Assembly (NCBI RefSeq): GCF_002119725.1
Contig: NZ_CP021109.1
Span: forward strand, 868,001 to 932,000
DNA length: 64,000 nucleotides
Direction of reading: 5' to 3'
DNA from: Bordetella genomosp. 9
GTDB lineage: Bacteria > Pseudomonadota > Gammaproteobacteria > Burkholderiales > Burkholderiaceae_B
The notes beneath the pieces were generated by a model. The model saw only the letters and a list, made by a program, of their open reading frames with translations. It was not told where the DNA came from and did no database searches. Within the stretch, counting starts at the first letter, position 1. Each line of letters starts with the position of its first letter. The translations under genes and the position numbers were made by a program. This document shows, piece by piece, positions 51,033 through 60,653 of the stretch.

Positions 51033-53729
51033 TTACAAGCGTCGGAACTTTCCACCAATCAGCCCAGCCGTCGTATTGACGATGAGATGGGGGTCGGGCG
51101 GTTTGCCCACGTGCACCTGGAAGCCGGCCATCAGCGCGCGCAGGCGGCCTTCCGAAGGCGTGTGGCCGGACAGCGCGACGGCAGGCAGCCGGCGCGGCAA
51201 GGGGATGGCGCGTTCGGCTTCCAACTGGCGGACGGCGCTCACGAGCGCGTAGCCATCCATGTCGTCCAGCGTGACGTCGCATACCAGCGCGTCGGGCCAG
51301 GCATCCGGCACGGTGCTCTGCAGTGATTCGAGCAGCGCCGCACCGGTCTTGAAGTGCCGCACCATGGCGTCGGCGTCTTCCAGCGCGCGCGCGATGGCGT
51401 CGCGTTCCTCATCGCTGTCGTCCACCAGGAAGACGCGCGCCCCGCGCAGCGACGCCTGGGCCACGGATGGGGAATAGGGCAGCGCCGGCGTCACGGAGGC
51501 GCGCAGCGGCATCTCCAGCCAGTACGTGCGGGCCGGCCCGCCGGCGGCGACATCGAAACCGAAGCGGCCGCCGAACTTCTCGACTTCCGCGCGCAGGCGC
51601 ACCGGATCGAGCGGTGGCCGTCCGCCCAGCACCGCATTCAATTGTTCGGCCGGTTCCAGCGCGGCGGCGTCCGCGGGCGGCAGGCGGCTGTCCGTGACGG
51701 AGATCCGCGCGGCATCGCCCTGGCGCCGCAGGCTGAGCTCGACGCGGCCTTCGGCGGGGGTGGCCGCAATGGCGTTCAGGCACATATCCCACACCGTCTG
51801 CTGCAGCACGCTGGGATCGCCCATGACGCGGGCGTTCTCCATGCTGAGCTGCGTGTAGAGGGTGACGCCCTTTTCTTCGATGGCGGGCCGTACGCCGTCC
51901 AGGACGCCCGCCACCAGCGTGGCAAGGTTCACCGGTTGCGAGGTCACACGCGATCCGACGCTTTCCAGTTCGCTCTGCTGGCGCTGCAGGGTCCACATTT
52001 GCGCGTAAATGCCCTGGCGCGCCAGCAGCTCCGTATGGGTGCCGCGTTCGACGATGCGGCCGTGTTCGAGGACGATGATCTCGTCCGCGTTGACCACCGT
52101 GGACAGGCGATGGGCGATGATCAGCGTGGTGCGGCCTTCCGCGATGCGGTCCAGTTCGGCCTGGATCGCGCGCTCCGTGCGCGTGTCCAGGGCCGACGTC
52201 GCCTCGTCGAACAACAGGATGGACGGATTCTTCAGGATGGCCCGCGCGATCGCGATGCGCTGCCGCTCGCCGCCCGAAAGCTTGACGCCGCGCTCACCGA
52301 CCACGGTGTCGTACTGCGCGGGCAGGCTTTGCACGAAATCGTGCAGGCGCGCGCCCTTGGCCGCTTCGATGACGTCGGCCAGCGACGCGCCCTGCCGGCC
52401 GTAGGCGATGTTGTAGGCGATGGTGTCGTTGAACAGCATCGTGTCCTGCGGGACGATGCCCAGGCAGCGCCGCAGGCTGCCGGGATCGACGTCGCGGACA
52501 TCGACGCCGTCAACGGTCACCTTGCCGGAGTCCGCTTCGTAGAAGCGGAACAGCAGGCGGCCCAGGGTTGATTTCCCCGAGCCGCTGCCGCCGACGACCG
52601 CCAGCGTGCGGCCGGCCGGAATGTGGAAACTCACGTCCCAGAGGATCTGCCGGCCCGGTTCGTAGCTGAAGTTCACGCCCTCGAAGCGCACCTCCCCGCC
52701 TTTGGCGCTGAACGCCGGCAGCGGCGCGGCGGGATCGGTTTCCGGCGGCAGGCGCAGCAGCGAACTCACCTGTTCGGCGTTGATCATCGCTTCCTTGGTC
52801 TGGCGGAACACCAGGCCCAGCGTATTCAGCGGCAGGCAAATCTGGATGATGTAGGCGTTGACCAGGACAAGGTCGCCCACGGTCATGTCGTGGCGGGTCA
52901 CCTGCAGGCCCGCCAGCAGCATGACGGCGCCCACGCCCAGTGCGATGACGGCGCTCTGGGAGATATGCAGGGTCGACAACGCATGCTGGTTGTCGATGCC
53001 CACGGCGCGCCAGCGATCCAGCAGCTCGCGCAGGCGGCGGGACTCGTGGGCCTCGCTGGTGTAGTACTTGACCGACTCATAGTTGAGCAGGCTGTCCACC
53101 AGGCGGCCGCCCGCGGCCGAGTCCAGGTCGTTGATCATCCGCTGGTAGAAGATGCGGCGCTTGGTCAGCACGTAGGTCACCGACGCATAGATGACGAAGG
53201 TGACGGCCACCAGTACCGCGAACCAGGGATCGTAGCCGCTGACCAGGATCGCCACCACCGACCCGATTTCCACCAGGGTGGGCAGCAGGGTGAACAGTGC
53301 CGTGCCCATCAGGAAGCCGATACCCGCGGTGCCGCGTTCCACGTCGCGCGCCAGCGTGCCGGTCTGCCGGCTGGCATGAAAGCGCGCCCCGAGCTTGTGC
53401 AGATGCTCGAAAATCCGCAGGTTGAAGTCCGCGACCGTTGCCTGTGTCACCGGCGAAAAGACCACGTCGCGCAGCTCGGTGAAGAGCCCGCCGGCGAAGC
53501 GCAGCAGCGTGTAGCCGATGAGCAGGAATACGGGCAGGGTCAGCAAGGCATCGGGCCGGCTCAGGTGATCGACCACCATCTTGAGCGCCACCGGCACCGC
53601 CACCGCGAACAGTTTCGCAAGCACCAGCAGCACCATCGCGGCCGCGGCGCGGCGCCGGTACTTCCACAGTGATCGTCCCAGGGTGCGCAGGACTTCGGAT
53701 CGGGCATAGCGGGATGCCTGTTCTGCCAT
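51033..53729 (-). CDS. Atm1/HMT1-type ABC exporter fused to HATPase-like and receiver (REC) domains
   Basis: 898 residues in one open frame. Residues 1-320: six-helix exporter domain. 345-585: ATPase with Walker A GGSGSGKST (380-388), LSGGERQ (484-490), ILLFDEA (504-510) and H540; sequence closest to Atm1/HMT1 heavy-metal-tolerance exporters. 598-745: histidine-kinase-type ATPase domain with N-box-like WDMCLNAIAATP (647-658) but the G1 box is lost (VTDSRLPP in place of DxGxG), and there is no DHp histidine. 763-893: receiver domain with acidic pair D770/D771, phospho-acceptor D818 (VCDVTLDDMDGY), S854 and K876. So transport may be gated by phosphorylation. Atm1-type substrates are glutathione-linked; here unknown. 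Same strand as, and 198 bp upstream of, the glycan operon. Confidence 0.92.
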   Translation of the reverse strand: MAEQASRYARSEVLRTLGRSLWKYRRRAAAAMVLLVLAKLFAVAVPVALKMVVDHLSRPDALLTLPVFLLIGYTLLRFAGGLFTELRDVVFSPVTQATVADFNLRIFEHLHKLGARFHASRQTGTLARDVERGTAGIGFLMGTALFTLLPTLVEIGSVVAILVSGYDPWFAVLVAVTFVIYASVTYVLTKRRIFYQRMINDLDSAAGGRLVDSLLNYESVKYYTSEAHESRRLRELLDRWRAVGIDNQHALSTLHISQSAVIALGVGAVMLLAGLQVTRHDMTVGDLVLVNAYIIQICLPLNTLGLVFRQTKEAMINAEQVSSLLRLPPETDPAAPLPAFSAKGGEVRFEGVNFSYEPGRQILWDVSFHIPAGRTLAVVGGSGSGKSTLGRLLFRFYEADSGKVTVDGVDVRDVDPGSLRRCLGIVPQDTMLFNDTIAYNIAYGRQGASLADVIEAAKGARLHDFVQSLPAQYDTVVGERGVKLSGGERQRIAIARAILKNPSILLFDEATSALDTRTERAIQAELDRIAEGRTTLIIAHRLSTVVNADEIIVLEHGRIVERGTHTELLARQGIYAQMWTLQRQQSELESVGSRVTSQPVNLATLVAGVLDGVRPAIEEKGVTLYTQLSMENARVMGDPSVLQQTVWDMCLNAIAATPAEGRVELSLRRQGDAARISVTDSRLPPADAAALEPAEQLNAVLGGRPPLDPVRLRAEVEKFGGRFGFDVAAGGPARTYWLEMPLRASVTPALPYSPSVAQASLRGARVFLVDDSDEERDAIARALEDADAMVRHFKTGAALLESLQSTVPDAWPDALVCDVTLDDMDGYALVSAVRQLEAERAIPLPRRLPAVALSGHTPSEGRLRALMAGFQVHVGKPPDPHLIVNTTAGLIGGKFRRL

Positions 53730-53869
53730 TCCTCCCTCCGATGGCTGACTGCCGATAGTGGCCGGCGCGCGGGCAAGGTTTGTGCCCAACCATGGGGACG
53801 GTCAATCCGCCATCGGCCGGTTCGGCTAGTACGCCAGGATGATGCGATGGCTCACCCGCCCATGCGGAT

Positions 53870-53889
53870 GGCCTAGAACCGGCTAGGCC
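53870..53889. promoter_or_regulatory. Inverted repeat in the ABC fusion/DUF1800 gap
   Basis: GGCCTAG, 6 nt, CTAGGCC: perfect 7-bp arms. A partial copy (CGGTTCGGCTAG) lies at about 53819-53830. Likely operator for one or both divergent genes. Confidence 0.45.
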
Positions 53890-54018
53890 AAGCGCGCGGG
53901 TTGTGAACACGCCGCGATGCGGTCTAAGGTAGGCGCGTTGTGTCAGGCACGTCTCATTCCGCCGTGGGGAACCCGCTCGCATCGAACCGCCCGCAGCACC
54001 GTTCCCGCCATCCCCGCC

Positions 54019-55593
54019 ATGTCCGTATCGACCTCCCGCCCGCCGCGAAGCGGCCCTTCGTCCCTTGGATACGACTACCCGTCCCCCACGCCAGGGCAGG
54101 CTTCGCGCTTTCTCGCGCAAGCCACTTTCGGCCCGACGCCCGCGGAGATCGAGCGCGTCGTGAAGATGGGTTATGCGGCCTGGCTGGACGAACAGCTTGC
54201 CATGCCGCCTTCGCAATCGCATTTCGACTGGCTGTTGTCCATCGGCGCCAATAACGAGGCCAACAAGGGCAACGGGATCAACGCCGCGCTGGAGTCGACG
54301 CTGTGGCGCAAATTCATCAGCGCCCCGGACCAGGTGCGCACGCGCATGGCGTTCGCGCTTTCGGAGATCTTCGTGGTGGGCGTCTCGGCGATCACCGCCA
54401 ACTGGCCGCTGTTCGGCGCAGCGTCCTTCATGGACGTCCTGGCCGATCACGCGCTGGGCAATTTCCGCGACCTGCTGCAGGCCGTGACGCTGAATCTTTC
54501 CATGGGGTGCATGCTGACGTACCGCGGCAACCGCAAGGAGGATCCCCGTACCGGCCGCACGCCCGACGAGAACTACGCGCGCGAAGTCATGCAGCTGTTC
54601 ACCATCGGGCTCTACCAGCTCAATCCGGACGGCACGCTCAAGCTGTCGGGCGGCAAGCCGGTGGAGACCTATACCAATGACGACGTGCGCGGGCTGGCGA
54701 AGGTGTTCACAGGCTGGGACCTGAACGGCAGCGAAGAGGACGTGGGGTTTCACCGCCGTCCCATGGCCCTGAATCCGGCGCTGCATTCCATGTCGGAGAA
54801 GCGTTTCCTCGGCGCCGTCATTCCGGCCGGGACGGGCGGCGTCGCATCCCTGAACAAGGCCCTGGACGTGTTGTTCTCCCATCCCAACGTCGGCCCTTTC
54901 ATCGGCACGCAGCTGATACAGCGGCTCGTGACCAGCAACCCCAGCCCCGCGTATGTCAAACGCGTGGCCGCCGTATTCGCCAATGACGGAACGGGCACGC
55001 GCGGCAATCTCCGCGCCGTGGCGCGGGCCGTACTGCTGGACCCGGAGGCCCGCTTCCCCGACCTGTCGTCGCCAACCTGGGGCAAGGTGCGCGAACCCAT
55101 CGTCCGCTTCGCCGCCTGGGCGCGGGCCTTCGGGGCCACGTCCAACAATGGCAAATGGGCCATGCCGGACACGACGGACAACACCATACGGCTGGCGCAG
55201 AGCCCGATGCGATCGGCGTCGGTGTTCAACTTCTTCCGCCCCCGCTATACGCCGCCGGGCGGGGCCATCGCCGCGCGCGGCCTGGTGGCGCCGGAACTGC
55301 AGATCACCGACGAAACCAGCGTCGCCGGCTATTTGAATTTCGTCGCGATCTATGTGGACCGCGGCTGGGAAGACCTGCAGACCGGTTACGAAGCGGAGCT
55401 GGCACTGGCGGGCGACACGTCGGCGCTGGTGGACCGCATTGTGCTGCTGCTCGCCGGCGACGCCTTCAGCCGCGATACGGCCGTCGCCATCGCCAAGGCA
55501 GTCGCGACCATCCCGGCGCAACGGCCCATCGACCGCGTGCGTGCCGCCGTAACGCTGGTGGCGGCCGCCCCTGAATATCTGGTGCAACGATGA
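54019..55593 (+). CDS. DUF1800 protein
   Basis: 524 residues of the DUF1800 family: RFLAQATFGPTPAEIERV, then NRKEDPRTGRTPDENYAREVMQLFTIGLYQLNPDG, TGWDLNG and SVFNFFRPRYTPPG, all conserved blocks. Function unknown; nearly always next to a DUF1501 gene, as here (4-bp ATGA overlap). Start is uncertain: the ATG at 54019 has no clear ribosome-binding site and the frame is open from 53917. No signal peptide is obvious with either start. Confidence 0.85.
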   Translation: MSVSTSRPPRSGPSSLGYDYPSPTPGQASRFLAQATFGPTPAEIERVVKMGYAAWLDEQLAMPPSQSHFDWLLSIGANNEANKGNGINAALESTLWRKFISAPDQVRTRMAFALSEIFVVGVSAITANWPLFGAASFMDVLADHALGNFRDLLQAVTLNLSMGCMLTYRGNRKEDPRTGRTPDENYAREVMQLFTIGLYQLNPDGTLKLSGGKPVETYTNDDVRGLAKVFTGWDLNGSEEDVGFHRRPMALNPALHSMSEKRFLGAVIPAGTGGVASLNKALDVLFSHPNVGPFIGTQLIQRLVTSNPSPAYVKRVAAVFANDGTGTRGNLRAVARAVLLDPEARFPDLSSPTWGKVREPIVRFAAWARAFGATSNNGKWAMPDTTDNTIRLAQSPMRSASVFNFFRPRYTPPGGAIAARGLVAPELQITDETSVAGYLNFVAIYVDRGWEDLQTGYEAELALAGDTSALVDRIVLLLAGDAFSRDTAVAIAKAVATIPAQRPIDRVRAAVTLVAAAPEYLVQR

Positions 55594-56993
55594 CGCAATC
55601 CGCATCCCGCCGCGAGTTCATGAAGCGGGTGTCCGCCCTGGGCGCCGCCGGCGTGGCCGGCGGTGCGGCGCCGCTGGCGCTGCAGCTGGCCGCCAGCGGC
55701 GAGGCGGCGGCCCAGGCTGCCGCGCCGAAAGGGGCCGGCGCCGCGGACGATTACAAGGCGCTGGTGTGCGTGTTCCTGTATGGCGGCAATGACCCGTACA
55801 ACACGATCGTCCCGTACGATGCCGATAGCCATGCGCGCTATTTCGGTACGCGGCCCGACATCGCGCTGGCGCGCGACGCCCTCGGGCCGACGGTGCTGCG
55901 GCCGCGCGAAGCGGGGGACGATGGCGGCACGTATGCGCTGGCGCCGTCGCTGGCGCCGCTCAAGCCGCTCTTCGAGCGCGGCATCCTGGCGGTGCAGCTG
56001 AATGTCGGCCCGATGGTGGTGCCGACCACCAAGGCCGACTATGCCGGCGGCCGGGTTCCCATGCCGCCCAAGCTTTTCTCGCACAACGACCAGCAATCGT
56101 ACTGGCAGGGCCTGGCGCCCGAGGGCGCGTCGTCCGGCTGGGCCGGCCGCCTCGCGGACCTGTTCGCGGCCGCCAACGGCAACAGTACGTTCGCCAGCGT
56201 GACCGCGGGCGGGACCTCGCTGCTGCTTTCCGGCCGGAAGGTGTCGGCGTATCGCGTCAGCCCCGCGGGATCGACACCCATCGAGCTGCTGCAGCGGGAC
56301 ACCTATGGCTCCACGGCGTGCACCGATCTGTTGCGCGCCTTGCTGACGCAGCCGGGCGAACATCTGTTCCAGCAGCACATCGCCGCCACCCTGGCGCGCT
56401 CGATCCGCGCCGACGCGCAACTGCGCGCCGCGTTGGAAGGCGTTTCCGTGCCGGGCGGCTTCGGCACGCCGCTGGGCGGGCAACTGAAGATCGTCGCGCG
56501 CATGATCGCGGCGCGGCGGGCGCTGGGCGTGAAGCGACAGGTGTTCTTCGTCTCGCAGAACGGCTACGACAATCACGACGGGCTCAGCGGCACGCATCCC
56601 GCGCTGCTGCGCGAGCTGGCCGGGGCGCTCGCGGATTTCCAGCAGGCCATGGACCATCTTGGCGTGGCGGACCGCGTGACCACATTCACGGCGTCGGAGT
56701 TCGGCCGCACGCTGGTGTCGAACGGCGATGGATCGGACCACGGCTGGGGCGGCCATCATTTCATCCTGGGCGGCGCCGTGCGCGGGGGGCGTTTCTACGG
56801 CAGCCAGCCCGATTGGGACATCGAAGGGCCCGGCTACGTCGACCATGGGCGCTTGCTGCCCAGCACGTCCGTCGAGCAGTTCGGCGCCACGCTGGGCGCC
56901 TGGTTCGGCGCGGACCCCGGCGCCCTGAACGACGTGTTTCCCCATCTGCGCAACTTCGGGCCAGCCGATCTGGGATTCCTGCGGCGCGCTTGA
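55590..56993 (+). CDS. DUF1501 protein with Tat signal
   Basis: 467 residues. N-terminal SRREFMKRVSALGAAG is a twin-arginine signal, so it is exported folded. The DUF1501 domain, distantly related to sulfatases/alkaline phosphatases, shows VFLYGGNDPYNTIVPYD at the start and TASEFGRTLVSNGDGSDHGWGGHHF near the C-terminus, where metal-ligand-like Asp/His occur. Partner of the upstream DUF1800 gene; together they have no established role. Confidence 0.9.
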   Translation: MTQSASRREFMKRVSALGAAGVAGGAAPLALQLAASGEAAAQAAAPKGAGAADDYKALVCVFLYGGNDPYNTIVPYDADSHARYFGTRPDIALARDALGPTVLRPREAGDDGGTYALAPSLAPLKPLFERGILAVQLNVGPMVVPTTKADYAGGRVPMPPKLFSHNDQQSYWQGLAPEGASSGWAGRLADLFAAANGNSTFASVTAGGTSLLLSGRKVSAYRVSPAGSTPIELLQRDTYGSTACTDLLRALLTQPGEHLFQQHIAATLARSIRADAQLRAALEGVSVPGGFGTPLGGQLKIVARMIAARRALGVKRQVFFVSQNGYDNHDGLSGTHPALLRELAGALADFQQAMDHLGVADRVTTFTASEFGRTLVSNGDGSDHGWGGHHFILGGAVRGGRFYGSQPDWDIEGPGYVDHGRLLPSTSVEQFGATLGAWFGADPGALNDVFPHLRNFGPADLGFLRRA

Positions 56994-57156
56994 AGCGGTG
57001 AGGGGACGCACTCGCCCATCGGCGTTAGGCCATCGTGCCGGGAGACAGGCTGCCGGCCCTTGCCGCATGATCTGGGGCCGGGGAAGAGACGCGCCGGCGC
57101 CTTGGCGCCGCAGGGGCCGTGGCTGCGCGGCGGGCCGCCGCACATGCACGAGAACC

Positions 57157-57915
57157 ATGAGGACACAATGGCGAACCACCGAGAGCAACGATGGGCGACG
57201 ATGGCTGTTCCTGATGACCTTGGCGCTGGGCCTGATGCTGGCGCTGGCCGTTCCCCGCGCGCAGGCGGGTGAGATCTACCGCTACAAGGATCCCTTCGGC
57301 AATTGGCGCAGCATGATCGTGGACAAGGGCATGGCGCGCACCTACAAGCGCGCACAGGCCCGCGCGGCGGTGCGCAAGGGCGGCGACGCCCGGTGTACCG
57401 AATGCGCGCGGCGCTATACGGTCGGCGGCCCCGCCGTGCGGACGACGCTGGCCGCCGCCGGCCGCCAGAACGATGCGCGTTTGGAAGCGCTCAGCGTGCA
57501 CAGGGGCCTGGATGACTACCGCAGCGTGATCGCAAAGGCCGCCGCCGATTCCGGTCTGGACAGCGCCCTGCTGGGCGCGGTGATCGCCGTTGAATCGGGC
57601 TTTCGGAAGGACGCGAGGTCGCCGAAAGGCGCACTGGGGCTGATGCAGCTGATGCCGGACACCGCGGCGGCCCTGCTGGGCGATCTGGACGTAGAACGCG
57701 CCCTGGTCGACCCGGCCATCAATGTGCGCGCCGGGTCGCGCCACCTGCGCAGCCTGATCGACCAGTATCCCGGCCGGCTCGACCTTGCCCTGGCGGCCTA
57801 CAACGCCGGGCAGGGCGCGGTCCAGAAGTACGACGGCATCCCGCCTTACGCGGAAACGCAGCAGTATGTGCGAGACGTGATCGCGCTGTATGCCCGGTAC
57901 AAGGCGGGCTGGTGA
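57157..57915 (+). CDS. Lytic transglycosylase, SLT domain (family 1C-like)
   Basis: 252 residues: a charged N-region, a signal/anchor helix (about 18-38), a DUF4124-like strand start (GEIYRYKDPFGNWRS), then a transglycosylase SLT domain (about 115-245) with catalytic Glu in AVIAVESGFRKDARSPKGALGLMQLMP and LALAAYNAGQGAVQKYDGIPPYAETQQYV. Cleaves peptidoglycan glycan strands in the periplasm. Start is the least certain part; only GAGAA precedes the ATG. No secretion or conjugation genes are nearby, so it is probably housekeeping. Confidence 0.87.
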   Translation: MRTQWRTTESNDGRRWLFLMTLALGLMLALAVPRAQAGEIYRYKDPFGNWRSMIVDKGMARTYKRAQARAAVRKGGDARCTECARRYTVGGPAVRTTLAAAGRQNDARLEALSVHRGLDDYRSVIAKAAADSGLDSALLGAVIAVESGFRKDARSPKGALGLMQLMPDTAAALLGDLDVERALVDPAINVRAGSRHLRSLIDQYPGRLDLALAAYNAGQGAVQKYDGIPPYAETQQYVRDVIALYARYKAGW

Positions 57916-57950
57916 CACGCGATGTTCCGCAGGCTGGGGAACGGATGGCC

Positions 57951-58547
57951 CTACGCCGAGCCCGATGGCGCCGCGGGCGTCATCGCCTCGCCCGCCGCGC
58001 CATTGCCCCGGCGGTCTCGCGTGGTCCATGGCGCCAGCGCATGAGGCACGCGCATGTCGTCGGGCATCTGGAAGTCCTTCAGCGCCACGCCCCGCATGCG
58101 CTCGGGCGAATCCGGCAGGCCGCTGCGGTCGCCATAGCCGTACAGGCTGGGCGGGGGCGCGTCGGGCGGATAGCTGCGTGCGGCATACACGTCCAGCGCC
58201 GTTACCGCCGCCACATTCATGGCGGCCATCCCCGTGCGCAGCGCGCTCGGGCCGCGCTTGTCCGCCATGGCAAGCGACGCCAGGTCGACCATATCGCCGC
58301 CGACCCTTGCCCAAAGCCAGGGCCTGGGATTGCGGCCGGTCAGGATGGCCACGCCGCAGGCGATTTCGCGCAGGCCGTACAGCCGCACCATGTCCTTGCG
58401 GGCGCGCAAACCGCATACGCGGTTGATCAGTCCCGGCGCGGCAAGTTCCGCCACGCCCAGCGCGATACTGAACCAGCCGAGGCCGCGCGCCACCTTGGCC
58501 GGCGTCGATGCGGTGCGCGCGGTGGGGAAACGATAGACGTCATTCAT
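57951..58547 (-). CDS. Hypothetical membrane protein
   Basis: 198 residues with three or so hydrophobic segments (RGLGWFSIALGVAELAAPGLI, LREIACGVAIL, AAMNVAAVTALDVYAA) and a hydrophilic Pro-rich tail. The opening resembles the N-terminal part of cyclase/dehydrase-type membrane proteins in related bacteria, but without the SRPBCC domain; I cannot assign a function. GGAG is 7 nt before the ATG. It follows the zinc alcohol dehydrogenase after 52 bp. Confidence 0.7.
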   Translation of the reverse strand: MNDVYRFPTARTASTPAKVARGLGWFSIALGVAELAAPGLINRVCGLRARKDMVRLYGLREIACGVAILTGRNPRPWLWARVGGDMVDLASLAMADKRGPSALRTGMAAMNVAAVTALDVYAARSYPPDAPPPSLYGYGDRSGLPDSPERMRGVALKDFQMPDDMRVPHALAPWTTRDRRGNGAAGEAMTPAAPSGSA

Positions 58548-58599
58548 GAGTTGCTCCGGTGATCTGGTGGTCCAACGTTCGAGCATCGGGGGCGGCGCC

Positions 58600-59769
58600 T
58601 CAAGGTCTGAGAACCACCTTGACGCAGCCGTCCTTCTTGTCGCGGAAGGTTTTGTACATCTCCGGACCGTCTTCCAGGCTGACGCGATGCGTAATGACGA
58701 AGGACGGATCGATCTGCCCGTCTTCGATGCGTTTGAGCAGGTCGTCGGTCCAGCGATTGACGTGGGTCTGTCCCATGCGCCACGTCAGGCCCTTGTTCAT
58801 GGAAGCGCCGAAAGGGATCTTGTCGATCAGGCCGCCGTAGACGCCGGGCACGGAGAGGATGCCGGCCGGGCGGCATACGTAAATCATTTCGCGCAGCACG
58901 TGCGGGCGGTCGGTCTCCGCCATGACGGCCTGTTTCGCGCGGTCGTACATGGCATCGAGAGAACGCGTCGCGTGCGACTCCATGCCGACGGCATCGATGC
59001 ATTTTTCCGGGCCCTTGCCGCCGGTCAGATCGGCCAGGCGTTCCAGCACGCTCTCATGGTCGAAGTCGATCGTGATGGCGCCGCCGGCGCGCGCCATTTC
59101 CAGCCGTTCCGGCACGCGGTCGATGGCGATGACCTGGCGCGCCCCCAGCAGCAGCGCGCTGCGTATGGCCATCTGTCCGACCGGCCCGGCGCCCCAGATC
59201 GCCACCGTGTCGGTGGGCTGGATGTCGCACTGCACGGCGGCTTGCCATCCCGTCGGGAAGATGTCGCCCAGAAACAGGACCTGCTCGTCGGTGAGGCTGT
59301 CGGGCACCTTGATATGGGTCCTGTCCGCGTACGGGACGCGCACGTACTCGGCCTGCCCGCCGGGATAGCCGCCGGTCAGATGGGTGTAGCCGAACAGGCC
59401 CGCGGTGGTATGGCCGAACAGCTTGTCCGCCACGTTCTTGTTGCGGTTGCTGCGCTCGCATACCGAGAAATTGCCGCGCTTGCATTGATCGCATTCGCCG
59501 CAGATGATGGTGAAGGGCACGACGACGCGATCGCCGACCTTCAGCGCCTTGTTCTCGGCGCCGACCTCGACGACCTCGCCCATGAACTCGTGGCCCATGA
59601 TGTCGCCGTGCTTCATGCCGGGCATGAAACCGTCGAACAGATGCAGGTCCGAGCCGCAGATCGCGCAAGAGGACACTTTGACGATTGCGTCGCGGGGATG
59701 CTCGATCTGCGGGTCGGGGACGTTGTCGCAGCGGATATCGCGTTTGCCATGCCAACAGAGTGCTCTCAT
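58600..59769 (-). CDS. Zinc-dependent alcohol dehydrogenase (formaldehyde-dehydrogenase-like MDR)
   Basis: 389 residues. Catalytic zinc: CAICGSD and GHEFMGEV; structural zinc: [15 protein letters not shown] with four Cys; cofactor site [12 protein letters not shown]. Long insertions and IGGHTTAG-type loops place it near glutathione-independent formaldehyde dehydrogenase and threonine-dehydrogenase-like proteins. Oxidises an alcohol or aldehyde with NAD(P). First gene of a two-gene unit with the membrane protein downstream. Confidence 0.88.
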   Translation of the reverse strand: MRALCWHGKRDIRCDNVPDPQIEHPRDAIVKVSSCAICGSDLHLFDGFMPGMKHGDIMGHEFMGEVVEVGAENKALKVGDRVVVPFTIICGECDQCKRGNFSVCERSNRNKNVADKLFGHTTAGLFGYTHLTGGYPGGQAEYVRVPYADRTHIKVPDSLTDEQVLFLGDIFPTGWQAAVQCDIQPTDTVAIWGAGPVGQMAIRSALLLGARQVIAIDRVPERLEMARAGGAITIDFDHESVLERLADLTGGKGPEKCIDAVGMESHATRSLDAMYDRAKQAVMAETDRPHVLREMIYVCRPAGILSVPGVYGGLIDKIPFGASMNKGLTWRMGQTHVNRWTDDLLKRIEDGQIDPSFVITHRVSLEDGPEMYKTFRDKKDGCVKVVLRP

Positions 59770-59972
59770 TTCCGATCTCCCTTTCAGTTGCCACGCAGCG
59801 GGCTCGACGGGCGGGGCGAAGCAAGGGCCATGCCTCGCGGCGGTGGCCTATAGGGTGGATAGGCAACGGTCGCGCGATGTGGTCCCATAACGGCTTTTCG
59901 CGGCCCTTGTGCCATCGCGATGGACAGGCGTAAACGGCTTACGCCTGAGCAGGACTACTCAACAGGTGATGC

Positions 59973-60599
59973 ATGCATGCGTTCTGGATGTCGATTTCCG
60001 CCCTTGGGGAAGCCAGGCTGGTGCTGCCGGCGGCCCTGATCGCCATGATGTTCGTTGCGATGTCGGAGCGGCCGCCGGTGATCAAGTGGATATGGTCGTT
60101 TGGCGCGGCCGGCGCCATCGTGCTCATCTCCAAGCTGGCCTTCCTGGGGTGGGGCATAGGTTGGGCCGCGATCGACTTCACAGGCTTCAGCGGGCACGCC
60201 ATGGTTTCCGCATCGGTCTACCCGGTGCTGGGCTACGCCCTGGGGAATCGCCGCTCACGAAGGACGGCGTTGGGCCTGGCTGCAGCGGGCGCCGTGCTGG
60301 CCGTGCTGATCGGCGTGTCGCGCCTGGCGCTCTCGGCGCACTCGGTGTCGGAGGTCGTGCTTGGGTTGCTGGTGGGCGCGATGGTCTCCTGCGCCGCGCT
60401 GGGCAGATGGCCCGCGGGACGGCTGGGCGTGCGCACGGGGGCGGTCATGCTGGGCTTCACGCTCTCTGCCGCGGCCAGTCATTCGGTGGCGCCCGGCGTT
60501 CGCACGCATGATGTCGTGGTGGCGCTTGCGCTGGCGTTGTCCGGCGAAGAGACGCCGTATACGCGCGAAGCCTTGCATCGCGGGGCACGAGGCTCCTGA
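59973..60599 (+). CDS. PAP2-superfamily membrane phosphatase
   Basis: 208 residues, six hydrophobic helices. PAP2 motifs are partly degenerate: first motif K-x7 without the usual RP (SKLAFLGWGIGW), second FSGHAM, third SRLALSAHSVSEV with Glu where Asp is usual. It could still dephosphorylate a lipid phosphate such as undecaprenyl or phosphatidate, or be a weak member. AGGTGATGC precedes the ATG. Confidence 0.75.
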   Translation: MHAFWMSISALGEARLVLPAALIAMMFVAMSERPPVIKWIWSFGAAGAIVLISKLAFLGWGIGWAAIDFTGFSGHAMVSASVYPVLGYALGNRRSRRTALGLAAAGAVLAVLIGVSRLALSAHSVSEVVLGLLVGAMVSCAALGRWPAGRLGVRTGAVMLGFTLSAAASHSVAPGVRTHDVVVALALALSGEETPYTREALHRGARGS

Positions 60600-60637
60600 G
60601 CGCCGGGTGCGGACCTGACCGCGTCCTGAAAGGATGC

Positions 60638-60653
60638 GACATTCCGGAATGTC
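60638..60653. promoter_or_regulatory. Perfect 16-bp palindrome before the MFS gene
   Basis: GACATTCCGGAATGTC, followed immediately by CATAAT (60653-60658), a likely -10. 39 bp before the MFS ATG. Typical of a TetR/MarR-type repressor site overlapping a promoter; no such regulator is adjacent. Confidence 0.6.

Noticed and set aside
53077..55605. 842-codon open frame on the minus strand across the ABC fusion and DUF1800 genes
   Set aside because: Composition is Arg/Gly/His-rich with no domain; it is antisense to two well-supported genes, a usual effect of high GC at third positions.
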